Source: an uncultured Bacillota bacterium (GTDB lineage: Bacteria > Bacillota > UBA994 > UBA5500). Taken from it: a stretch of 5,820 nt of DNA. The position numbers and the translations under genes were made by a program. A model generated the notes under the pieces. The model ran no database searches, was not told the origin of the DNA, and saw only the letters and a list, made by a program, of their open reading frames with translations. Location: positions 1 through 5,820 of the forward strand of contig CALNBW010000287.1 of the NCBI GenBank assembly GCA_937874815.1, in the 5' to 3' direction. This document shows positions 1 to 5,584 of this stretch, piece after piece. Every line of letters begins with the position of its first letter. Position 1 is the first letter of the stretch.

Positions 1-287
1 CCAGCTTAGCGCCGCAGCGCCAATATAAGCTATCCAAGCCGACTGTGGAGACGCTCGCTATTATCGCTTATCGCCAACCTATTACCCGGGTTGACATTGA
101 AGAGATCCGCGGAGTTAAAGCAGAGAAAGCGCTAGCTACCTTGTTGGAAAGGGGCTTGATCATAGAGGCTGGCCGCAAGGATACCATTGGCCGACCAATC
201 CTCTATGCAACGAGCGACGCATTTCTGGAATACTATGGTTTGAAGTCACTGGCTGATCTGCCTGCTATGGGGCGTTTGAACTTGTAG
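1..287 (+). CDS. scpB: Segregation and condensation protein B, C-terminal part
   Basis: This is the 3' end of scpB, open at the left edge; the reading frame begins at base 3 and runs to TAG at 285-287. ScpB dimerises through winged-helix domains and, with the kleisin ScpA, joins SMC in the condensin-like complex that compacts and segregates the chromosome. About 94 residues are visible, roughly the second half of a normal ScpB of about 180-200 residues. The diagnostic block is V-E-T-L-A-I-I-A-Y-R-Q-P-I-T-R followed by E-I-R-G-V, the second winged-helix domain, then G-R-P-I-L-Y-A-T and the typical ending around L-P-A-M. A GTG at 45 could be mistaken for a start, but it is the internal valine of the V-E-T-L motif and the frame continues upstream of it. 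In related genomes scpA lies directly upstream. Identification is firm; the N-terminus is outside the window. Confidence 0.95.
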   Translation, partial: SLAPQRQYKLSKPTVETLAIIAYRQPITRVDIEEIRGVKAEKALATLLERGLIIEAGRKDTIGRPILYATSDAFLEYYGLKSLADLPAMGRLNL

Positions 288-341
288 AGCTCACTCTTAG
301 TATTTTTTTGCAGCTTGGGGACAAGTATAGAATAGGAATCC

Positions 342-350
342 GGGGAGGAG
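342..350 (+). promoter_or_regulatory. Ribosome binding site fixing the ytfI start
   Basis: GGGGAGGAG, a strong match to the anti-Shine-Dalgarno complement, lies 8 bases before the in-frame GTG at 359. It supports that GTG over the upstream TTG at 308, which has only a T-tract in front of it. Confidence 0.8.
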
Positions 351-358
351 CTACTGTT

Positions 359-1009
359 GTGGCATTATGGATTGCTATTCTTTTTTTATTGCTGCTGGGG
401 ATCGGCACAATCATTATTCTGCAAAAGGCGCAGATTGAACTTGTCTACTGGCGAGAAGGTAAAGACGACCTGCTCACTGTCATTTTACGTGGACCCTTCG
501 GTATAGCCTTTTATCGTGGAGAGATGTCGTTTGTAGATGCTTTGTGGACAAAAAAAGGCCCGGCCCTCCGGATTTCGCTGGCCAGAAAAGATAAGCTACA
601 AGGGGCCGATGAGCAGGTTAGCCCACCGCTGGCATTGAAAGATATTCGCAGACTAAAGCGTCTATTAAAGATGGTTGTACCGCTAATGAGATACCGCGCT
701 CTGCTGCAAAGCCTAGCCCGGCAGGCTCATTTGGAGGAATTTTCCTGGAAAACTCAGTTTGGGACTTCTGATGCGGCTTTGACCGGTATTTGTAACGGTT
801 TGGCCTGGGTTTTGCAGGGTTGGCTGATGGCTTTTCTGCAAAATCGGGCTGGATGGCTCATCAAGCCCGAAGACGTTGATTTTTTGCCGACCTTTGATCA
901 GACCTATTTCCGCACCTCTTTTCACTGCATACTTAGCATTCGGATCGTGCATGTTATTACTGCACAGCTCAGATGGTTTAAGCTTAAGTTGCGACAAAGA
1001 AAGAGGTGA
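359..1009 (+). CDS. ytfI: DUF2953 membrane-anchored protein (YtfI-like)
   Basis: A protein of 216 residues starting at GTG 359. A TTG at 308 would add 17 residues, but it has no ribosome binding site, whereas the GTG sits 8 bases after GGGGAGGAG and places the hydrophobic segment at the very N-terminus, as usual for the family. Residues 1-20 form one transmembrane helix. A beta-rich stretch follows (Y-W-R-E-G, then L-R-G-P-F-G-I), then a basic middle, then a block with W-K-T-x-F-G-T-x-D-A-A-L-T-G and G-L-A-W typical of DUF2953. The C-terminus is strongly basic (K-L-K-L-R-Q-R-K-R). Biochemical function is unknown. Its immediate neighbour ytfJ is the same as in B. subtilis, where DUF2953 protein YtfI precedes YtfJ, so a sporulation-stage role is inferred. 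The stop codon lies inside the ytfJ ribosome binding region, suggesting coupled translation. Family call is confident; role is not. Confidence 0.86.
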   Translation: MALWIAILFLLLLGIGTIIILQKAQIELVYWREGKDDLLTVILRGPFGIAFYRGEMSFVDALWTKKGPALRISLARKDKLQGADEQVSPPLALKDIRRLKRLLKMVVPLMRYRALLQSLARQAHLEEFSWKTQFGTSDAALTGICNGLAWVLQGWLMAFLQNRAGWLIKPEDVDFLPTFDQTYFRTSFHCILSIRIVHVITAQLRWFKLKLRQRKR

Positions 1010-1015
1010 AACACC

Positions 1016-1435
1016 TTGGACAACCATCCAATTCAAGGTATGATGCGAACTGTCATGGAGAGCATGAAAGAAATGGTTGATGTGAATACTATTGTGGGCG
1101 ACCCCGTGGAGACCCCGGACGGTGCCGTGATTATGCCCATTTCGCGCGTTGCCTTCGGCTATGCCGCCGGTGGTAGCGAATTCGTGGGGCAGAAAACAAA
1201 TGATGCCACTAATCTTCCCTTCGGAGGCGGCAGTGGTGCCGGGGTATCTGTGCAGCCCGTTGGTTTCTTGGTAGTTGGCAATGGCAACATTCGTATGCTA
1301 CCAGTTGACGCTAATAATATGGTTGACCGTCTCGTTGATCTAACTCCCCAGCTTATAAATCAAGTTCAGGGCATGCTCGCTGGTCGCAACACTCGGCCCG
1401 AGCCGCCAGCGCCCTCCGTGCCGACAATGGAATAA
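1016..1435 (+). CDS. ytfJ: Sporulation/germination protein YtfJ (GerW family)
   Basis: A 139-residue protein beginning at TTG 1016; AGAGGTGA (1003-1010) overlaps the ytfI stop and serves as ribosome binding site. YtfJ/GerW is a forespore protein of spore formers; in B. subtilis its loss impairs response to some germinants. The family signature is unmistakable: H-P-I-x-G near residue 4, M-K-E-M-V-D-V-N-T-I-V-G-D-P-V (18-31), T-P-D-G (33-36), I-S-R-V-A-F-G-Y-A-A-G-G-S-E-F (42-56), a glycine cluster G-G-G-S-G-A-G-V (70-77), and Q-P-V-G-F-L-V-V (80-87). There is no signal peptide or membrane segment, so it is cytosolic. After residue 123 a Pro-rich tail (R-P-E-P-P-A-P) looks like a disordered extension. 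Length is near normal for the family. It is the last gene of its transcript, given the terminator just downstream. Confidence 0.95.
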   Translation: MDNHPIQGMMRTVMESMKEMVDVNTIVGDPVETPDGAVIMPISRVAFGYAAGGSEFVGQKTNDATNLPFGGGSGAGVSVQPVGFLVVGNGNIRMLPVDANNMVDRLVDLTPQLINQVQGMLAGRNTRPEPPAPSVPTME

Positions 1436-1458
1436 AACAAAGACGCCAATCTACTTCT

Positions 1459-1489
1459 GGCCCTCTGTCTTAGGATGGAGGGCCTTTTT
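1459..1489 (+). terminator. Rho-independent terminator after ytfJ
   Basis: A 7-bp perfect stem GGCCCTC (1459-1465) pairs with GAGGGCC (1478-1484). Two wobble pairs and two further Watson-Crick pairs close a TTAG loop (1470-1473). TTTTT follows at once (1485-1489). This is a textbook intrinsic terminator 23 bases past the ytfJ stop and separates ytfI-ytfJ from the dacB operon. Confidence 0.9.
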
Positions 1490-1492
1490 CGT

Positions 1493-1510
1493 GGTCTAGG
1501 ACGGTCTAGG
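1493..1510 (+). repeat. Short direct repeat GGTCTAGG x2
   Basis: GGTCTAGG occurs at 1493-1500 and again at 1503-1510, ten bases apart (one helical turn), just after the ytfJ terminator and upstream of dacB. The spacing would suit a protein bound to one DNA face, but the repeat is short and could be chance or slippage. Confidence 0.4.
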
Positions 1511-1526
1511 CCTGTACGCAGTTCCA

Positions 1527-1534
1527 TATACATT
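1527..1534 (+). promoter_or_regulatory. Possible sigma-E-like -10 element upstream of dacB
   Basis: TATACATT matches 7 of 8 positions of the sigma-E -10 consensus CATACANT and sits 42 bases before the dacB start. B. subtilis dacB-spmA-spmB is transcribed by mother-cell sigma-E, which makes the site plausible. No convincing -35 (KMATATT) is visible at the expected distance, so the call is weak. Confidence 0.25.
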
Positions 1535-1576
1535 AGTTAGTAAGGTGCACTGCATGCTTGGGTAGGGGGGAGAAGG

Positions 1577-2755
1577 TTGCGCGCGCGACGGCATATTCTC
1601 TGCGTATTACTTGTCATCTTTTTGCTGCTGCCAATACCAGCACTTGCTCTAGTAGAAGTAGGTTCAACCCTTGGCCTAGGGGTACCAGCAGTTGGTGCGA
1701 AAGGGGCAGCCTTAATGGATGTTGATAGCGGACGTTTGCTTTTCGGCAAAAATGAACAGCAACAGCTACCCATGGCCAGCACAACGAAGATCATGACAGC
1801 TATTTTGGCCATTGAGTCCGGTAGGCTGGACGATTTAGTCACCATTAGCGATACTGCTGTTCAAGTGGAACCATCCTCGATCTGGCTAGTGCCAGGTGAG
1901 CAGATTCAGCTATTACACTTGGTTTATGGACTGATGCTGCGCTCCGGTAACGATGCTGCCTGTGCGATAGCCGAGCATCTGGCAGGTAGCGTCAGCGCCT
2001 TTGCCGATGTGATGAACCAGAAGGCCAGACAGTTAGGCATGTTAAATACAAGTTTTAGGAATCCCCATGGTTTGCCTGACCCGGAACACTATACAACTGC
2101 GTCCGACTTGGCGAAGCTCAGCGCCTATGCCTTGCGCAATCGTCAGTTTACCGCCATTGTCTCGACTACCCGATTTTCTAGCCCCTGTGAGCAGCAGGGT
2201 GCGCCGCGTATCTGGTATAACAAGAATCGGTTGCTGCAAATCTATCCTGGGGCCGATGGTGTCAAGACTGGTTGGACCCGGGCAGCTGGTTATTGCTTAG
2301 TCGCGTCGGCCAGTCGTAATGGCCAGCGTCTGGTGGCGGTGGTCCTGAATAGTCCTGATGACTGGGGTGAGACAGCCGCCCTGCTCGACTATGGCTTCGC
2401 CAATTACAAGTCATTGGTGGTAGTTTCACCGGGCCAATACGTCAGCGTTGTGCCGGTTGAAAAGGGCTACCCACAATATGTGGGTGCTATTGCCGCCCAG
2501 GGCTTTAGCTGGCCCGTGCGCCAGGGGGAACAGCTGGAACTGAGATACCTAGTCCAAGTGGAGCAGCAGGTTATCGCTCCCCTGAAGAAAGGCGATAACC
2601 TGGGTTATTTACAGATCATACATCAGGGCGATACCATCACTAAAATCCCCCTGATTGCAGATCAATCTGCGCAGCGGGGTTGGTGGCGGCAATTGCTGCA
2701 AGGCATGCTGACCAATTTCAGACAGTTGCTGCTGCAAGGAGGGCGCTACCAATGA
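1577..2755 (+). CDS. dacB: D-alanyl-D-alanine carboxypeptidase, sporulation DacB/DacF type
   Basis: A 392-residue exported penicillin-binding protein that removes the terminal D-Ala from peptidoglycan stem peptides and so limits cross-linking, here probably in the spore cortex. It starts at TTG 1577 after a purine-rich AGGGGGG-AGAAGG; the frame has a stop at 1541-1543 and no ATG between. Residues 1-24 are a signal peptide (R-A-R-R, hydrophobic core, A-L-A cleavage). All three catalytic motifs of the S11 serine peptidases are present: S-T-T-K (68-71, nucleophile Ser68), S-G-N (123-125) and K-T-G (230-232). From about residue 281 a PBP5-type C-terminal domain follows, then a tail with G-W-W-R-Q-L-L that fits an amphipathic membrane anchor. 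The stop overlaps the spmA start, the same order as dacB-spmA-spmB in B. subtilis. The symbol rests on that synteny; dacF is the alternative name. Confidence 0.93.
   Translation: MRARRHILCVLLVIFLLLPIPALALVEVGSTLGLGVPAVGAKGAALMDVDSGRLLFGKNEQQQLPMASTTKIMTAILAIESGRLDDLVTISDTAVQVEPSSIWLVPGEQIQLLHLVYGLMLRSGNDAACAIAEHLAGSVSAFADVMNQKARQLGMLNTSFRNPHGLPDPEHYTTASDLAKLSAYALRNRQFTAIVSTTRFSSPCEQQGAPRIWYNKNRLLQIYPGADGVKTGWTRAAGYCLVASASRNGQRLVAVVLNSPDDWGETAALLDYGFANYKSLVVVSPGQYVSVVPVEKGYPQYVGAIAAQGFSWPVRQGEQLELRYLVQVEQQVIAPLKKGDNLGYLQIIHQGDTITKIPLIADQSAQRGWWRQLLQGMLTNFRQLLLQGGRYQ
2736..2743 (+). promoter_or_regulatory. Ribosome binding site for spmA inside dacB
   Basis: AAGGAGGG lies within the last codons of dacB, 8 bases before the ATG at 2752. 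It fixes the spmA start there rather than at any upstream codon in the same frame, which would lie deep inside dacB. Confidence 0.8.
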
Positions 2756-3357
2756 TGAATTTCGTCTGGTTGTTAATGATACTGGGGGGCATTATCGCTG
2801 CAGCAGCTAGTGGGCGCATTGACGTGGTGGCCAAATCAATCGTAAGCGGTGGCGAACAGGCTATTACTCTCAGTTTGGCGCTATTGGCAGTGCTTAGCTT
2901 TTGGATGGGGCTGGCTCGAGTGGCAGAGAAATCGGGGCTGCTCCGGGTGTTGGCCCGTATCTTATCACCTTTTCTGCGGCCTCTTTTCCCATCCCTGCGT
3001 CGTAATCAGGAAGCCATGAAACATATTGTGCTTAACTTTAGTGCCAATTTGTTGGGTTTGGGCAATGCGGCCACTCCTTTTGGGCTGAAGGCAATGCATG
3101 CCATGCAAGAGAAGAATATTGACAAAGAAACCGCCACCGACGCTATGTGTACCTTTCTGGTGCTTAATACGGCCGGCATGACAATCATTCCTTCGTCAGT
3201 CATTGCCCTACGGGCAGCTTATGGTTCAGTAGACCCAACGGCTACCGTGGCGGTAACCCTCTTGGCTGGCTTGGCAGCTACCATCGTTGGTCTGATGGTT
3301 GATTATCTCTTTCGCAAACTGCGACGGGCCCGCAGTCAGCGAGGGATACACCAATGA
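2752..3357 (+). CDS. spmA: Spore maturation protein A
   Basis: A 201-residue integral membrane protein; ATG 2752 overlaps the dacB stop as ATGA (a second ATG follows at 2755). SpmA carries the nucleoside-recognition (Gate) domain and, with SpmB, is needed for full core dehydration and heat resistance of spores; the transported substrate, if any, is unknown. Visible features are hydrophobic helices at about residues 4-20 and 37-55, the conserved S-F-W-M-G-L-x-x-x-A-E-x-S-G-L segment (49-63), the N-L-L-G-L-G-N-A-A-T-P-F-G-L-K-A-M motif (99-115), T-F-L-V-L-N-T-A-G-M-T-I-I-P (134-147), a further helix (about 165-185), and a basic cytosolic tail. Length and motifs match the family. The overlap on both sides (dacB and spmB) argues for one transcript with coupled translation. 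Confidence 0.96.
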   Translation: MMNFVWLLMILGGIIAAAASGRIDVVAKSIVSGGEQAITLSLALLAVLSFWMGLARVAEKSGLLRVLARILSPFLRPLFPSLRRNQEAMKHIVLNFSANLLGLGNAATPFGLKAMHAMQEKNIDKETATDAMCTFLVLNTAGMTIIPSSVIALRAAYGSVDPTATVAVTLLAGLAATIVGLMVDYLFRKLRRARSQRGIHQ

Positions 3358-3884
3358 AATTCTTATCGCTGCTCAGTAGCTGGTTAATCCCCCTGTTTGT
3401 TGCTGCAGTTCTGTTAGCGGGATGGTGGAAGCGGGTAGCCGTCTTCGATGAGTTTATTGAGGGGTCTAAAGAAGGGCTGCAGATCACTTTAACGCTACTG
3501 CCCTATCTGGTTTCCATGTTGATTGCCATTGAAATTCTCAGCGCCTCGGGGGCACTAGATGCATTGACAACTGTCCTAGCTCCCTTATTGAACTGGCTTG
3601 GCTGGCCACCAGAGACTATACCGTTAGCACTATTGCGCCCCATGTCCAACAGCGGTTCCCTGGCGGTCACGGCCGATATCTTGCGACGTTTTGGCCCTGA
3701 TTCTTTCATCGGCCTGGTCGCGTCTACTATGCAGGGCAGCACCGATACAACCTTGTTCATTATTACTGTCTACTATGGGGCTGTAGGCATTAAGAAAATC
3801 CGCCACTCACTTTGGGCAGGCTTGATTGCAGATTTCACGGCAATGCTGGCATCGCTTTTGCTCTGTAAAATACTTATCGGTTAG
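3354..3884 (+). CDS. spmB: Spore maturation protein B
   Basis: A 176-residue membrane protein, close to the usual family length of about 175-178. ATG 3354 overlaps the spmA stop in ATGA, with GAGGG at 3341-3345 as ribosome binding site. SpmB is the partner of SpmA and also has a nucleoside-recognition (Gate) domain; both affect spore core water content. Recognisable blocks are the N-terminal helix (about 4-24), F-x-E-G-S-K-E-G-L (35-42), the helix through about residue 62, L-L-R-P-M-S-N-S-G-S-L-A-V (93-105) and S-T-M-Q-G-S-T-D-T-T-L-F-I-I-T-V-Y-Y-G (124-142), then K-K-I-R and a last helix. It is the third gene of the dacB-spmA-spmB operon. No clear terminator follows within the 67 bases before the next gene, so some read-through into ridA is possible. 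Confidence 0.96.
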   Translation: MKFLSLLSSWLIPLFVAAVLLAGWWKRVAVFDEFIEGSKEGLQITLTLLPYLVSMLIAIEILSASGALDALTTVLAPLLNWLGWPPETIPLALLRPMSNSGSLAVTADILRRFGPDSFIGLVASTMQGSTDTTLFIITVYYGAVGIKKIRHSLWAGLIADFTAMLASLLLCKILIG

Positions 3885-3951
3885 TTGGCAGGAAAAGCGC
3901 CAGGAAGGGCAGAATGGTTAAGGGGATTAGAATTCATAGGGAGGTACTGAA

Positions 3952-4407
3952 ATGTCATTTGAAGCAAAAATCAAAGAACTAGGGTTAGTTATACCACCAG
4001 CGCCTACTCCTGCAGCTGCTTACATACCTGCCGTACAGAGTGGAAACCTGGTTTTTGTGTCGGGTCAACTACCGAGTAAAAACGGACAGTTAGTTAAGGG
4101 TATCCTAGGTAAGGATTTGGGAGTAGAAGACGGCTATCAGGCTGCCCGCTTGTGCGCCATTAATTGTCTAGGGGCGGTCAAAGGTCTTGTCGGTAGCCTG
4201 GATCGCGTGGTCCGGATTGTTAAGGTAACAGGTTTTGTCGCCGCTACCCCAGAATTTACCGAGCATCCCAAGGTCATTAATGGAGCCTCCGAACTGATGC
4301 AGCAGATTTTTGGAGAGCAAGGCATGCATGCACGTGCTGCCATCGGTATGGCGAGCTTGCCCCTGGGCGTTGCCGTGGAAGTTGAAATGATCGTCGAGAT
4401 TAAGTAA
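3952..4407 (+). CDS. RidA (YjgF/YER057c/UK114) family protein, long form
   Basis: A 151-residue cytosolic protein starting at ATG 3952, with AGGGAGG (3938-3944) 7 bases upstream. RidA proteins hydrolyse reactive enamine/imine intermediates released by PLP enzymes; other family members have different or unknown substrates. The sequence fits the longer subfamily of about 150 residues rather than the 125-residue archetype: an N-terminal K-I-K-E-L-G-L segment, then A-A-A-Y-I-P-A-V, then G-N-L-V-F-V-S-G-Q-L-P (31-41). The likely active-site arginine is Arg128 in H-A-R-A-A-I-G, and Glu143 lies 15 residues on, the same spacing as Arg105/Glu120 in classical RidA, so deaminase-type activity is plausible. 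It sits between spmB and rluB, with its own good ribosome binding site and followed by a large hairpin. The symbol is left blank because this subfamily is not orthologous to ridA proper. Family call is firm. Confidence 0.92.
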   Translation: MSFEAKIKELGLVIPPAPTPAAAYIPAVQSGNLVFVSGQLPSKNGQLVKGILGKDLGVEDGYQAARLCAINCLGAVKGLVGSLDRVVRIVKVTGFVAATPEFTEHPKVINGASELMQQIFGEQGMHARAAIGMASLPLGVAVEVEMIVEIK

Positions 4408-4431
4408 AGCCTAAACGCGCATTGCGTCGCA

Positions 4432-4503
4432 GGGCTGCGGGGTGTTAAGCACGGTTGGAGCCTGCTCCTGTGCTCTAAGCAACACCCCGCAGCCCCTTTC
4501 TTT
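4432..4503 (+). terminator. Large hairpin, probable terminator after the RidA-family gene
   Basis: A perfect 15-bp stem: GGGCTGCGGGGTGTT (4432-4446) pairs with AACACCCCGCAGCCC (4481-4495). The 34-base interior folds further: AGCAC (4448-4452) with GTGCT (4470-4474), and GGAG (4457-4460) with CTCC (4465-4468) around a CCTG loop. CTTTCTTT follows at 4496-4503. On the opposite strand no T-run follows the stem, so any termination is on the + strand. The U-tract is broken by a C and the stem is longer than usual, so a palindromic repeat element or processed RNA structure is an alternative. Confidence 0.65.
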
Positions 4504-4528
4504 GTGCTAGGTAATAGGACATGCTTAC

Positions 4529-4535
4529 AAGGGGG
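4529..4535 (+). promoter_or_regulatory. Ribosome binding site fixing the rluB start
   Basis: AAGGGGG (followed by TGA) is 7 bases before ATG 4543. It rules out the in-frame GTG at 4504, which overlaps the end of the hairpin tract and would add 13 residues before the S4 domain. Confidence 0.75.
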
Positions 4536-4542
4536 TGAAAAA

Positions 4543-5268
4543 ATGCAGGAGCGTCTGCAGAAGTTCCTGGCTAGAGCTGGCATTGCTTCGCGTCGGCATG
4601 CAGAGCAACTAATAGAGCAGGGCGAGGTTTTGGTCAATGGCGAGGTAGCTGAATTAGGCCGCAAAATTGACCCAGAGCGAGATCTAGTCACTTGGCGGGG
4701 AGAAACAGTCGTGGCCGAGCAGGAAATGCTCTACTTGGTGGTGAATAAACCCAAAGGTGTAGTGACAACTGTTAAAGATACGCACGGGCGTCCTACCGTG
4801 CTCGACTTATTGCCGAAGCAGCAGGCTCGTGTTTACCCTATAGGGCGGCTAGATATTGATACGGAAGGCCTGCTGCTCCTAACGAATGATGGTGATTTTG
4901 CCTACGCCCTCATGCACCCCAAATTTAGAGTAACTAAAACTTACCACGCCTTGGTTCAAGGCCATCCCTCAGCTAAACAACGAGCACGGATGGCCAAGGG
5001 GCTAATGTTAGCCGACGGGCCGACGGCCCCGGCCGTTGTTTCCCTGTTGAGAGACGAGCGGTGGGGTAGCTGGCTGGCCATCAGTATTCATGAAGGGCGC
5101 AACCGGCAGGTGCGGCGTATGTGTGCTGCGATTGGGCATCCTGTGTTAAGCTTACAACGAATAGCTTTTGGTGGGTTACAGTTAGGCGATCTGCCGTTAG
5201 GCAGGTGGCGCCCCCTAACAGCAGCTGAGGTGGAGGAACTGCGACGACAGGCTGGAAATATGGAATAG
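4543..5268 (+). CDS. rluB: 23S rRNA pseudouridine synthase, RsuA/RluB family
   Basis: A 241-residue enzyme that isomerises a uridine in 23S rRNA to pseudouridine (position about 2605 for RluB in E. coli). ATG 4543 is chosen over GTG 4504 because of the upstream AAGGGGG and because homologues begin at this point (M-Q-E-R-L-Q-K-F-L-A). Residues 2-48 are an S4 RNA-binding domain (A-G-I-A-S-R-R-x-A-E-x-L-I, then V-x-V-N-G). The catalytic domain starts near L-V-V-N-K-P-K-G (65-72); the family motif G-R-L-D-x-D-T-E-G-L-L-L-L-T-N-D-G spans 101-117, with catalytic Asp104. The C-terminal R-N-R-Q-V-R-R-M motif and H-P-V-L-x-L-x-R-I are also present. In B. subtilis rluB (ypuL) likewise lies just after spmB. 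RsuA-type 16S specificity cannot be excluded by motif alone, but context and length favour RluB. Confidence 0.94.
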   Translation: MQERLQKFLARAGIASRRHAEQLIEQGEVLVNGEVAELGRKIDPERDLVTWRGETVVAEQEMLYLVVNKPKGVVTTVKDTHGRPTVLDLLPKQQARVYPIGRLDIDTEGLLLLTNDGDFAYALMHPKFRVTKTYHALVQGHPSAKQRARMAKGLMLADGPTAPAVVSLLRDERWGSWLAISIHEGRNRQVRRMCAAIGHPVLSLQRIAFGGLQLGDLPLGRWRPLTAAEVEELRRQAGNME

Positions 5269-5283
5269 TTAGGAGAAGAAAGA

Positions 5284-5288
5284 GAGGT
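5284..5288 (+). promoter_or_regulatory. Ribosome binding site for the comFB start
   Basis: GAGGT lies 8 bases before ATG 5297. A competing TTG at 5288 would overlap this site and is served only by AGGAG (5271-5275) at a long 12-base spacing, so ATG 5297 is preferred. Confidence 0.5.
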
Positions 5289-5296
5289 TGACCCCC

Positions 5297-5575
5297 ATGC
5301 AGATCAGAAATGCCATGGAAATAGTCGTTAGAGAGAACTTGGCAGAAATCCTGCAGCAGCGGGAGAAGTATGGAGTGGAAGACGTATGTACTTGCGAGCG
5401 TTGTCAACTGGACGCTATGGCTATGACCCTCAATAAGCTACCGCCGCGTTATGTAGTTTGTAATCAGGGAGAGGTTTATGTGCGAATCGCTGAGCTAGAT
5501 CAACAGTTTAAGGTGGATACGCTGTTCGCGGTACTCAACGCGTTGCGCACAGTGCACGCCAATCCTCACCATTAG
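5297..5575 (+). CDS. ComFB-family (late competence development) protein
   Basis: A 92-residue soluble protein from ATG 5297; a TTG at 5288 would add three residues. ComFB (PF10719-type) proteins are small, helical, dimeric and often metal-binding; ComFB in B. subtilis is in the comF operon, and cyanobacterial members (CdgR/ComFB) have been reported as cyclic dinucleotide receptors. Visible hallmarks are the N-terminal helix (I-R-N-A-M-E-I-V-V), the cysteine cluster C-T-C-E-R-C (Cys31, Cys33, Cys36) followed by Q-L-D-A-M-A-M-T-L-N-K-L-P-P-R-Y-V-V, and a fourth cysteine (Cys55) after that motif, consistent with a zinc site. The C-terminus is a short helix ending in P-H-H. It follows rluB by 28 bases and precedes an exported-protein gene by 9 bases, so these are probably one transcript. 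Family membership is clear; a role in competence is not implied by context, since no com genes are in view. Confidence 0.88.
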   Translation: MQIRNAMEIVVRENLAEILQQREKYGVEDVCTCERCQLDAMAMTLNKLPPRYVVCNQGEVYVRIAELDQQFKVDTLFAVLNALRTVHANPHH

Positions 5576-5584
5576 GGTGCAGCC

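Noticed and set aside
285..309. Terminator after scpB (T-tract at 303-309)
   Set aside because: Only a 4-bp AGAG/CTCT stem precedes the T-tract and it is separated from it by several bases, too weak for an intrinsic terminator.
300..326. Sigma-F-like promoter before ytfI (GTATT and GGGGACAAGT)
   Set aside because: Both elements are imperfect and the spacing is about 12 bases instead of about 15.
308..358. Upstream TTG start for ytfI
   Set aside because: It has no ribosome binding site, only a T-tract before it; the GTG at 359 follows GGGGAGGAG at ideal spacing and keeps the transmembrane helix at the N-terminus.
713..1036. Antisense open frame of 107 codons over ytfI
   Set aside because: It lies opposite a gene with clear family motifs, and its translation resembles no family I know.
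1016..1435. ytfJ glycine-rich centre as a low-complexity or repeat artefact
   Set aside because: The glycine cluster is a conserved part of the YtfJ family and not a repeat expansion.
2067..2300. Second + strand frame inside dacB
   Set aside because: It is a shifted frame of the carboxypeptidase across its conserved region; no sign of an independent gene or of a frameshift, since dacB is intact.
3885..3933. Sigma-A promoter before the RidA-family gene (TTGGCA with CAGAAT, or TAGAAT alone)
   Set aside because: TTGGCA to CAGAAT is spaced 19 bases with two -10 mismatches, and TAGAAT has no -35 at the right distance; not strong enough to list.
4137..4691. Antisense open frame of 184 codons across ridA and rluB
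   Set aside because: It overlaps two clearly conserved genes and the hairpin between them, its translation is Arg/Ser/Thr/Pro-rich shadow sequence, and I recognise no family in it.
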